Positions 8,333 through 16,170 of a DNA stretch of 64,000 nt are shown in pieces (position 1 is the first letter of the stretch; each line of letters begins with the position of its first letter). The DNA is taken from the NCBI RefSeq assembly GCF_015140235.1, contig NZ_AP023321.1:982501-1046500 (forward strand). The letters run 5' to 3'. The notes under the pieces were generated by a model, which saw only the letters and a list, made by a program, of their open reading frames with translations, did no database searches and was not told the origin of the DNA. The DNA comes from Solibaculum mannosilyticum. GTDB taxonomy: Bacteria > Bacillota > Clostridia > Oscillospirales > Acutalibacteraceae. Both the position numbers and the translations under genes were made by a program.

Positions 8333-9646
8333 ATGAACGACCAAAACGACGTGATCGGTTGGATCTGGCTGCAAAAGGCGTTGGGAGTAGCCAGTCCAAA
8401 GGTACGCGCCATTCATCAGGCCTATGGCTCGGCCCGTCAATTTTACGATGCGGGACCAACGGAATGGCGGTTATCGGGGCTTGTGACGGCCGCCGATGTT
8501 CACAAGTTGTGCGATACGGACTTCGCTCAATGTGAAAAAATCATCGACGATTGTCAGAGGCTCCACTATCAAATCCTAACGCCCGATCAGGAAGGGTATC
8601 CCAACCGCCTTTTAAATATTGACGACTATCCTGCGGTGTTATACATTTGGGGCGACCTGGGCGACGTAGACAATGAGATTCTCATCTCCATGGTCGGGAC
8701 GCGAATGGCTTCACCCTACGGACGAAATGTGGCTGGACGTCTTTCAACAACCTTGGCAAAAGCGGGAGCTGTGATTGTCAGCGGCGCCGCTTATGGGATT
8801 GACACAGTATGTCATAAAGGTGCGCTGCGGGGAGGCGGACGGACTATCGCCGTGTTGGGATGCGGCATTGATACGCGGTATCTGGTGGAAAATGAACAGC
8901 TTCGCCGGACCATTTCCCAAAACGGCGCTGTTATTTCAGAGTATCCGCCGGGAGCAGCAGCTGCACCCCGTAATTTTCCCATCCGCAACCGTCTGATTTC
9001 CGGTTTATCCTTGGGAACGGTGGTAATCGAAGCCGGTGTCCGCAGTGGTTCCCTGATCACAGCTCACAGAGCTATCGAACAAGGTCGGGATGTATTTGCT
9101 GTTCCGGGCAGTATTATGAGCGAATACTCTGCCGGATGCAACAAACTGCTAGGCGAATGCGCTAAACCGGTGGGTTGCGCTTATGATATTTTATCGGAGT
9201 ACGTGGATCAGTATCCTCATTGCATCCGCCTGGATTTACCAGAGGTGCATGAAAAGGCCCACAGCGATATGAAACCGTGGGAGAGTAAGCCATCGCCGGT
9301 CCAATCGAGGCCGTCGGCTGCATCGGAGTCAAAACCACGGTCGGTTCTAAAAAGGCCGGTTACAAAGACTAAGGATGCGCTTGGAGACGGATCATCTCAA
9401 AAAGAGCCATACCGTCAAGAGGTACAGGAAGCGGCGCTTCCATCCAGCTTGTCGTTGACGCCAGAGGCAAAACAGCTCTACCGACTTCTGGATGAAACAC
9501 CGCAGCATGTGGATGAACTGGCTCATAAAAGCGGCCTGACCTCTTATGTTGTGGCGGCAGCCATGACAGAGCTGGAAATCGCTCATTTAATTCGTCCGCA
9601 TGTGGGACGACGGTTTTCCCGGATTGTGGTACGCCGCCGGTCCTAA
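8333..9646 (+). CDS. dprA: DNA-processing protein DprA
   Basis: 437 residues, longer than the usual 300-370 because of a low-complexity linker at about 305-375. An N-terminal helical domain is followed by the Rossmann-like core with SMVGTRMASPYGRNVA, VSGAAYGIDTVCHKGAL, GGRTIAVLGCG and NFPIRNRLISGLS, and a C-terminal winged-helix domain (about 385-437, DETPQHVDELAHKSGL). DprA loads RecA on incoming single-stranded DNA during transformation. Its usual neighbour topA follows directly, a common pairing. No other competence gene is in the window. Confidence 0.92.
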   Translation: MNDQNDVIGWIWLQKALGVASPKVRAIHQAYGSARQFYDAGPTEWRLSGLVTAADVHKLCDTDFAQCEKIIDDCQRLHYQILTPDQEGYPNRLLNIDDYPAVLYIWGDLGDVDNEILISMVGTRMASPYGRNVAGRLSTTLAKAGAVIVSGAAYGIDTVCHKGALRGGGRTIAVLGCGIDTRYLVENEQLRRTISQNGAVISEYPPGAAAAPRNFPIRNRLISGLSLGTVVIEAGVRSGSLITAHRAIEQGRDVFAVPGSIMSEYSAGCNKLLGECAKPVGCAYDILSEYVDQYPHCIRLDLPEVHEKAHSDMKPWESKPSPVQSRPSAASESKPRSVLKRPVTKTKDALGDGSSQKEPYRQEVQEAALPSSLSLTPEAKQLYRLLDETPQHVDELAHKSGLTSYVVAAAMTELEIAHLIRPHVGRRFSRIVVRRRS

Positions 9647-9704
9647 ACTATTGCTATTTTACTTTTACTGCATTGGCAGAACATGAAATAAGGAAGGTAA
9701 GTCG

Positions 9705-11789
9705 ATGTCCAATTTAGTCATAGTTGAGTCCCCCGCCAAGGCCAAGACCATTCAGAAATACTTGGGTTCTGATTATGAGGTGTTGGCATCCATGGGCCAT
9801 GTCCGAGATCTGCCCAAAAGCAAATTGGGTGTGGACGTTGAGCACGACTTTCAGCCTCAATATTTGGATATTAAGGGAAAAGGCGATCTAATTAAAAAGT
9901 TAAAACAGACCGCTGCCAAAAGTTCGCATATCTATCTGGCAACCGACCCTGACCGTGAAGGGGAGGCTATTTCGTGGCACTTGTCCCAGATGCTGGGATT
10001 GAATGAGGAGGATCCCAACCGCGTGACCTTTAATGAGATCACCAAAAGCGGCGTGCAGTCCGGGATGGAGCATCCCAGGAAGATCGACTTGGATCTGGTC
10101 AACGCCCAGCAGGCCCGCCGCATTTTGGACCGTATTGTAGGCTATAAGATCAGTCCGTTTTTGTGGCGCAAGGTGCGTCGGGGACTGTCGGCCGGACGTG
10201 TACAGTCGGTGGCGGTGCGCATCATTGTGGACCGGGAGAAGGAGATCGAAAAATTTAAGCCGGAGGAATACTGGACCCTGGATGCCAAGATGCGCAAGAA
10301 AGGGTATCAGAAGCAGTTCGGCGCCACCTTCTACGGTGACCAAAAGGGCAAGATCAAGCTGCACAACAAGGAGGAAGCCGACGCTATTCTGGCGAAGCTC
10401 CAGGATGCAGAATACATCGTTTCCAATGTCAAAAAGAGCATCCGCCGCAAATCGCCGGCGCCGCCTTTTATCACCTCCACTCTCCAGCAGGAGGCGTCCC
10501 GTAAATTGGGATTTCAGGCCCGCCGTACCATGAAGGCCGCTCAGGAGCTTTACGAAGGCGTAGAAGTGGCCGGTATGGGGGCCGTCGGTCTTATCACCTA
10601 TATGCGTACCGATTCGCTGCGCATTTCGGAGGAGGCCCGTGCCGCCGCCACCGGCTATATCCGGGACACTTGGGGAGACAAGTATCTGCCGGAGAAACCC
10701 CGGTATTTTAAATCCAGGGCCAGCGCCCAGGACGCCCATGAAGCCATCCGTCCCACAATGCCCGATCTTTCCCCCGACAAGGTTAAGGATAGCCTGACCG
10801 GCGATCAGTATAAGCTGTATAAGCTGATCTGGGAACGCTTTATCGCCAGTCTGATGGCAAATGCTGTGTACGACACCGTACAGGCCGATATCGCGGCGGG
10901 GGAATATATTTTTAAAGCGTCGGGCCGTACCGTCCGTTTCGATGGATACACCGTCCTGTACGAGGAGAGCAAGGACGATGAGGAGAAGGAAGGCGGAGCC
11001 CTGCCTCCTTTGGAGAAGGACGATCCGCTGATTCTCAAGGAGCTCAAAGGCAATCAGCATTTCACTCAGCCTCCTCCAAGGTACACCGAAGCATCCCTCA
11101 TCAAGGCGCTGGAAGAAAAGGGGATCGGCCGGCCGTCTACCTATGCCCCGACCATTACGACTATTTTGGCGCGGGAGTATGTGGAGCGTGACGGAAAAGC
11201 ACTCAAGCCTACGGTGCTGGGCGACGTCATTACCCAATTGATGAAGGATCATTTTAAGGATATCGTGGATGTAGGGTTCACGGCCCACATGGAAGACGAT
11301 CTGGACAATGTGGAAGCCGGTAAGATCAACTGGGTGGATACCCTTCACCAGTTTTACGATGGATTTGAGCAAACCCTGGAAAAGGCTGAAAAGGAAATGG
11401 ACGGTACCCGCGTCAAAATCCCGGACGAGGAGACCGACGAGGTGTGTGAGCTGTGCGGCCGTAAGATGGTGATCAAGGTGGGGCGGTTCGGGAAATTCCT
11501 GGCGTGCCCGGGATATCCGGAGTGTAAAAACACCAAGAAGCTGGTCAAGGAAACGGGTGGCTTCTGTCCCAAATGCGGCGCTCGGGTGCTTTTGAAAAAG
11601 TCCAAGAAGGGGCGTCCCTACTATGGATGTGAAAACAATCCCCGCTGCGACTTTATGACGTGGGATGAACCGCTCAAAGAGACCTGTCCTAAATGTGGGA
11701 AATCCCTTTTCCGCAAAAAAGGGAAAAATGCCAAAATTTACTGCGCCAATGAGGAATGCGGTTACGAAAGAGCGGTTGAGAAGAAATGA
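9705..11789 (+). CDS. topA: DNA topoisomerase I (type IA)
   Basis: 694 residues. A Toprim domain has the acidic cluster ATDPDREGE (about 79-87). The catalytic tyrosine is Y299 in GLITYMRTDS, and the EAIRPT motif is present. Three C-terminal zinc ribbons carry paired cysteines (CELC...CPGYPEC, CPKC...CENNPRC, CPKC...CANEEC). It relaxes negative supercoils through a 5'-phosphotyrosine bond. ATG start with AAGGAAGG upstream. Its stop overlaps trmFO by ATGA. A long frame on the opposite strand is only a shadow of its codon bias. Confidence 0.96.
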   Translation: MSNLVIVESPAKAKTIQKYLGSDYEVLASMGHVRDLPKSKLGVDVEHDFQPQYLDIKGKGDLIKKLKQTAAKSSHIYLATDPDREGEAISWHLSQMLGLNEEDPNRVTFNEITKSGVQSGMEHPRKIDLDLVNAQQARRILDRIVGYKISPFLWRKVRRGLSAGRVQSVAVRIIVDREKEIEKFKPEEYWTLDAKMRKKGYQKQFGATFYGDQKGKIKLHNKEEADAILAKLQDAEYIVSNVKKSIRRKSPAPPFITSTLQQEASRKLGFQARRTMKAAQELYEGVEVAGMGAVGLITYMRTDSLRISEEARAAATGYIRDTWGDKYLPEKPRYFKSRASAQDAHEAIRPTMPDLSPDKVKDSLTGDQYKLYKLIWERFIASLMANAVYDTVQADIAAGEYIFKASGRTVRFDGYTVLYEESKDDEEKEGGALPPLEKDDPLILKELKGNQHFTQPPPRYTEASLIKALEEKGIGRPSTYAPTITTILAREYVERDGKALKPTVLGDVITQLMKDHFKDIVDVGFTAHMEDDLDNVEAGKINWVDTLHQFYDGFEQTLEKAEKEMDGTRVKIPDEETDEVCELCGRKMVIKVGRFGKFLACPGYPECKNTKKLVKETGGFCPKCGARVLLKKSKKGRPYYGCENNPRCDFMTWDEPLKETCPKCGKSLFRKKGKNAKIYCANEECGYERAVEKK

Positions 11790-13096
11790 GGCCGGTGACA
11801 GTAATCGGAGCGGGCCTTGCCGGATGTGAGGCCGCCATGCAGGTGGCAAAGGCCGGTATCCCCGTAAGGCTCATGGAGCAAAAGCCCAGCAAGTACTCCC
11901 CGGCCCATCATCTCCCTCAGTTTGCGGAACTGGTGTGTTCCAATTCCCTCAAGGCGGAACGTCTGGGCAGTGCCGCCGGGCTGTTAAAGGCCGAGATGCA
12001 GCGCCTTGGTTCGGTATGTGTGGAAGCGGCATATGCCTGCCGTGTCCCGGCAGGAGGGGCCCTGGCGGTGGATCGGGACGTCTTTGCAGGGCTGGTGACA
12101 GAGCAGGTGTGTTCCCATCCTCTCATCCAAGTGGTGGAAGGGGAGGTGCTGGAGATCCCGCAAGACGGCGTCGTTATAGTGGCCACCGGTCCCCTGACGG
12201 AAGGGAGGCTGGCGCAGGATATCCAACGTGTGGTGGGGGAAGGAACCCTCAGCTTTTACGATGCAGCCGCGCCGATCGTCACCGCCGAGTCGGTGGATCA
12301 GAATTATGCCTTTGCGGCCTCCCGCTATGGCCGGGGCGGGGAGGATGATTACCTCAATTGTCCCATGAATAAGGAACAGTACGAAGCCTTTTATGAGCAA
12401 CTCATTCATGCGGAATCGGCCATGCTGCACGAGTTCGACCGTCCTAAGGTATACGAAGGATGCATGCCGGTGGAGGTCATGGCCAAGCGAGGTGCGGATA
12501 CCCTCCGGTTCGGACCATTAAAGCCGGTGGGGCTTCGGGACCCGTCCACAGGACATCGTCCATGGGCGGTAGTTCAATTGCGCCGGGAGAACCGGGACGG
12601 TACTCTCTACAATTTGGTGGGATTTCAGACCAATTTGAAATTTCCCGAACAAAAACGGGTTTTTTCCATGATCCCTGCTTTGCACGACGCTCAATTTATG
12701 CGTTACGGGGTCATGCATCGAAACAGTTTTCTGTGTTCCCCCCATTTGCTGGAACCTGATCAGAGCCTTCGGAACAATCGGAATATTTTCTTTGCCGGAC
12801 AAATCACCGGAGTGGAAGGGTATATGGAATCGGCCATGTCAGGCATCTGGGCGGGCGTCAATGCCGCAAGACGGGTACAGGGAAAATCGCCGGTTACACC
12901 TCCTCCGGATACCATGGCAGGCGCCTTGCTTCGGTACATATCCGATCCAGAGGTCAAGGATTTCCAGCCCATGGGGGCAAACTTCGGCATACTGCCTCCG
13001 TTGGATCATACGATCCGGGACAAAAAAGCCCGTTATGAAGCGTTGGCCCGGCGGGCGATGGAGCATTTTGAACAATTCATGGAGCGGGAGCTCTAA
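11786..13096 (+). CDS. trmFO: Folate-dependent tRNA U54 methyltransferase TrmFO
   Basis: 436 residues, standard length. The N-terminal FAD-binding loop is VIGAGLAGCEAAMQVA, followed by FAELVCSNSLKAE (the conserved CSNS cysteine), and the C-terminal FAGQITGVEGYMESAMSG dinucleotide motif is intact. TrmFO uses methylenetetrahydrofolate and FADH2 to form ribothymidine at position 54 of tRNAs. The four-base overlap with topA makes a coupled pair, an order common in Firmicutes. Confidence 0.96.
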   Translation: MRPVTVIGAGLAGCEAAMQVAKAGIPVRLMEQKPSKYSPAHHLPQFAELVCSNSLKAERLGSAAGLLKAEMQRLGSVCVEAAYACRVPAGGALAVDRDVFAGLVTEQVCSHPLIQVVEGEVLEIPQDGVVIVATGPLTEGRLAQDIQRVVGEGTLSFYDAAAPIVTAESVDQNYAFAASRYGRGGEDDYLNCPMNKEQYEAFYEQLIHAESAMLHEFDRPKVYEGCMPVEVMAKRGADTLRFGPLKPVGLRDPSTGHRPWAVVQLRRENRDGTLYNLVGFQTNLKFPEQKRVFSMIPALHDAQFMRYGVMHRNSFLCSPHLLEPDQSLRNNRNIFFAGQITGVEGYMESAMSGIWAGVNAARRVQGKSPVTPPPDTMAGALLRYISDPEVKDFQPMGANFGILPPLDHTIRDKKARYEALARRAMEHFEQFMEREL

Positions 13097-13120
13097 TTCT
13101 TGAAAAAAGGAGGCATTGCT

Positions 13121-14134
13121 GTGAAAATTATTGTAGACGCCTACGGTGGCGATAACGCGCCGTTGGAAGTATTGCGCGGCTGTGCGGCAGCGGTTGAGGC
13201 CTACGGATATGAGATTGTGCTGTGCGGCCTGGAAAAGTCCCTGCGCAAGCTGGCTTTGGAATACGACATTCCGCTGAAGAACTTTACCTTTGTGGAGGCG
13301 CCGGATATCATCAGTATGGAGGACGATCCCGGCAGTATCCTGAAGAAAAAGAAAAACTGCTCGATGGCAGTGGGCCTCCGTCTGCTGGGAGAAGGCGGCG
13401 GGGACGCTTTCGTCTCAGGCGGTTCTACCGGGGCTTTGGTAGTGGGCGGTACTTTTTATGTCAAACGCATCAAAGGCATCAAGCGCTGTGCGTTGGCTAC
13501 CCTGATCCCTTCCACAAAAGATTACTTTATGCTGTTGGACGTGGGGGCTAATGTGGACTGCCGTCCTGAAATGCTGCGTCAGTTCGGCATCATGGGTTCC
13601 GTGTATATGGAGTCGGTAATGGGAAGGACCGAGCCCAAGGTTGGACTGGTCAATATCGGGACGGAAACCACCAAAGGCGGGGAACTACAGCTTAATTCCT
13701 TTGAGCTTTTACAGCAAGCTCCCATCAATTTCGTGGGCAATGTGGAAGCAAGGGAAATCCCTTACGGGGAATGCGACGTTTTGGTGTGCGACGGCTTTAC
13801 CGGCAATGTTATTCTGAAGCTGACCGAAGGATTGGCCTCCTCTCTGCTGGGGCAGATCAAAGAGATCTTTAAGAGCAACATGCGCGGCAAACTGGCGGCA
13901 GCCATGGTGATGCCTGGGATGAAGCAGCTCAAGAAGCGTATGAGCACCGAGGAAGTGGGAGGCGCCCCGCTGCTTGGAACACTGCGTCCCGTATTCAAGG
14001 CCCACGGGAATTCCAATGCAAAGGCGTTCCAGAACGCCATCCGCGTGGCGGCCGACTTTGCAGGGAAAGGCGTTATCGACCGTATCACAGAGTCCTTGGC
14101 CGAACGGTCAAAAGAGGACGACACACAAGAGTAG
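13121..14134 (+). CDS. plsX: Phosphate acyltransferase PlsX
   Basis: About 337 residues: KIIVDAYGGDNAPLE at the N-terminus, then DDPGSILKKKKNCSMAVGL, FVSGGSTGALV and CDGFTGNVILKLTEG. PlsX makes acyl-phosphate from acyl-ACP at the membrane for phosphatidic acid synthesis. The start is GTG at 13121, with AAAGGAGG about 8 nt upstream; a TTG further up at 13100 has no room for a ribosome-binding site. An acyl-carrier-like gene and rnc follow, the usual clostridial order. Confidence 0.95.
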   Translation: MKIIVDAYGGDNAPLEVLRGCAAAVEAYGYEIVLCGLEKSLRKLALEYDIPLKNFTFVEAPDIISMEDDPGSILKKKKNCSMAVGLRLLGEGGGDAFVSGGSTGALVVGGTFYVKRIKGIKRCALATLIPSTKDYFMLLDVGANVDCRPEMLRQFGIMGSVYMESVMGRTEPKVGLVNIGTETTKGGELQLNSFELLQQAPINFVGNVEAREIPYGECDVLVCDGFTGNVILKLTEGLASSLLGQIKEIFKSNMRGKLAAAMVMPGMKQLKKRMSTEEVGGAPLLGTLRPVFKAHGNSNAKAFQNAIRVAADFAGKGVIDRITESLAERSKEDDTQE

Positions 14135-14198
14135 TTTGTTTTAAGTTTTTCTAAAATACCATTTGCATTGCACGACATCATTGAGGAGGAAACATCAG

Positions 14199-14426
14199 GT
14201 GATACTTCAGAAAGTGATCCGTCTGTTAAGCGACGAGTTAGGAGTGGACGAAGCAAACATTGGATCTTCTATGTCATTGGAGGATCTGGGTGTGGACGAG
14301 ATGGCCATGGATAATCTCGTAATGGCATTGGAAAGCGAATATGGCCTGGAAGTGAGTCCGGAACAGACCGACCGTTTTGAAACGGTGGAGGATGTGGCCA
14401 GCTTTGTGGAAGATAATCTGGAATAA
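14199..14426 (+). CDS. Acyl carrier protein-like, lacking the phosphopantetheine serine
   Basis: 75 residues, GTG start with GAGGAGG 9 nt upstream. Length, acidity and the pattern (LEDLG...LVMALESEYGLEVSPEQ...FETVEDVASFVEDNL) match an acyl carrier protein, and it sits between plsX and rnc where acpP normally lies. The invariant D-S-L, whose serine carries 4'-phosphopantetheine, reads D33-E34-M35 here, so it could not be loaded as a normal carrier. The rest of helix II (AMDNLVMALE) is ACP-like, which argues against a sequencing slip. It may be a structural or regulatory paralogue; a canonical ACP should exist elsewhere in the genome. Function unknown. Confidence 0.8.
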   Translation: MILQKVIRLLSDELGVDEANIGSSMSLEDLGVDEMAMDNLVMALESEYGLEVSPEQTDRFETVEDVASFVEDNLE

Positions 14427-14432
14427 GAGTCA

Positions 14433-14460
14433 ACAAATGTCCCCGCTTGGGGATATTTGT
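14433..14460 (+). terminator. Hairpin between the ACP-like gene and rnc
   Basis: ACAAATGTCCCC (14433-14444) pairs with GGGGATATTTGT (14449-14460) with one G.T pair. No T-run follows, so it is more likely a weak terminator or an RNA stability or processing site. Confidence 0.4.
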
Positions 14461-14479
14461 GTTTATCGGAGTGAATTGT

Positions 14480-15157
14480 ATGAACAAGATACAGGATCGA
14501 ATCGGATATCATTTTAAAAACCAAAACCTATTGCATACCGCTCTGACCCATTCCTCTTACGCAAATGAGGTGAAAAAGGGATCGGTATGCAACGAGCGCC
14601 TGGAATTCCTGGGGGATTCCGTGCTGAGCATTGTGGTGTCCGATTACCTCTATAATCACACCAAGATGCCGGAGGGGGAATTGACCCGTCTTCGGGCCTC
14701 CCTGGTATGCGAACAGTCGTTGCGCCGTTTTGCCGAGCAGATCGATTTGGGAGAATCTCTTCTCCTGGGCAAAGGGGAGCAGCAGATGGGCGGACGCAAG
14801 CGTCCATCTATTTTAGCCGATGCTTTTGAAGCGGTCATCGCCGCCATCTATCTGGACGGGGGGATGGATCCCGCCCGGGAATTCGTGCTTCGTTTTGTGG
14901 AGAAAGAGCTGGAAAGTCATCGTCAAAAAGCCTTTAAGGACTATAAAACGGCTCTGCAAGAAATTGTGCAGCAAAATCCGGAAGAAAAATTGAGTTATGT
15001 GTTGTTGGGGGAGAGCGGACCGGACCACGATAAAAGGTTCACTGTGGAGGTGCGTCTCAACTCCAATCCCATTGGCAAAGGGAGCGGACGCAGCAAAAAG
15101 AATGCCGAACAGCAAGCCGCACGGGAAGCCCTGGAATTGATGGGATACAGCAAATGA
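14480..15157 (+). CDS. rnc: Ribonuclease III
   Basis: About 225 residues. The catalytic signature NERLEFLGDSVL and the second acidic region (ILADAFEAVIAAIYLDGG) are intact. A dsRNA-binding domain covers about 155-225 and ends GSGRSKKNAEQQAAREALELMG. It cleaves double-stranded RNA in rRNA maturation and antisense decay. The start is taken as ATG at 14480, with a GGAGTG site; a TTG further upstream lies in the hairpin. It overlaps the radical SAM gene by 4 nt. Confidence 0.95.
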   Translation: MNKIQDRIGYHFKNQNLLHTALTHSSYANEVKKGSVCNERLEFLGDSVLSIVVSDYLYNHTKMPEGELTRLRASLVCEQSLRRFAEQIDLGESLLLGKGEQQMGGRKRPSILADAFEAVIAAIYLDGGMDPAREFVLRFVEKELESHRQKAFKDYKTALQEIVQQNPEEKLSYVLLGESGPDHDKRFTVEVRLNSNPIGKGSGRSKKNAEQQAAREALELMGYSK

Positions 15158-16149
15158 ACCATGCCAATGTGGCCTTTTTCATTCCCCATTTGGGATGCCG
15201 GCATCGATGCAGCTTCTGCAACCAACGGAGTATCTCAGGCGTGCAGGATATCATAACACCCAGGCAGGTGAGCGATGCATTAAGGGAAGCCGTTTGCCGA
15301 ATGGGAGATCGGGTAAGGGAAGCGGAGATCGCCTTTTTCGGCGGTAGCTTTACGGCCCTCCCCAGACGGACGATGATCGACTATCTAAAAGCGGCTGCCC
15401 CTTTTTTAAAAGAGGGGTTCGGGGGGATCCGCCTCTCCACCCGGCCGGACGCCATTGATTCAGAGGTGTTGGATATCCTATTCCAATACGGCGTCACATC
15501 GGTGGAATTGGGCGCCCAGAGTATGGATGACCGTGTGCTTTCCCTCAACGGAAGAGGACACACCGCTTTTCAGGTAAAGCAGGCATCTTACCTCATTCAG
15601 GAAAGAGGTTTCTCTTTGGGGCTTCAAATGATGACAGGGCTTTACGGCAGCAGTCTGGAAACCGATCGGGATACGGCTCACCAACTGATGGAGCTAAAGC
15701 CGGATACCGTGCGCATTTATCCCACCATTGTAGTAGAGGGGACATACCTCAGTAATCTCTGGAGGGAAGGCCGATACCAGCCACAGTCTCTTTGGGAGGC
15801 AGTGGAACTGTGCGCCCAACTGATGGAAGAGTTTGAGACGAAAGGGATCCGCGTCATCCGTGTAGGGCTTCACGCGGGAGGCGATGTGGAAAATGGGATG
15901 CTGTGTGGGCCGTGGCATCCGGCCTTCGGAGAGCTGTGTGAAAACCGGCGTTTTCTGCATCGGGCGCTGGATGTTCTAAAAGACAATTGCGTTCCAAAAG
16001 GATGCGTGACGTTGGGGGTGCATCCATCGGATTTGTCCAAGATGATCGGGCAAAAGAGGCAAAATGTGGACAAGTTACGGCAAATAGGATATGATAGTAA
16101 GGTAATAGGGAAAACTGATATTCCCAAAGGGACGGTTCAATTGCTTTAA
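15154..16149 (+). CDS. Elp3-like radical SAM protein
   Basis: 331 residues. C15-x3-C19-x2-C22 (CRHRCSFC) marks the radical SAM [4Fe-4S] site, followed by AFFGGSFTALPR and an Elp3-like core (VELGAQSMDDRVLSLNGRGHTA). No GNAT acetyltransferase domain is attached, unlike true Elp3. A short C-terminal domain (HPSDLSKMIGQKRQN) is shared with this family. The substrate is not known; its place between rnc and smc is conserved in many Clostridia and suggests an RNA-related role, which is inference. Confidence 0.8.
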   Translation: MNHANVAFFIPHLGCRHRCSFCNQRSISGVQDIITPRQVSDALREAVCRMGDRVREAEIAFFGGSFTALPRRTMIDYLKAAAPFLKEGFGGIRLSTRPDAIDSEVLDILFQYGVTSVELGAQSMDDRVLSLNGRGHTAFQVKQASYLIQERGFSLGLQMMTGLYGSSLETDRDTAHQLMELKPDTVRIYPTIVVEGTYLSNLWREGRYQPQSLWEAVELCAQLMEEFETKGIRVIRVGLHAGGDVENGMLCGPWHPAFGELCENRRFLHRALDVLKDNCVPKGCVTLGVHPSDLSKMIGQKRQNVDKLRQIGYDSKVIGKTDIPKGTVQLL

Positions 16150-16170
16150 AGAAAGGGGGCGCCGCAGGAG

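Noticed and set aside
9900-11849. A 649-codon open frame on the minus strand opposite topA and the start of trmFO
   Set aside because: It is the mirror of strongly biased codons in topA, whose domains and motifs are complete. The antisense frame has no recognisable domain or ribosome-binding site.
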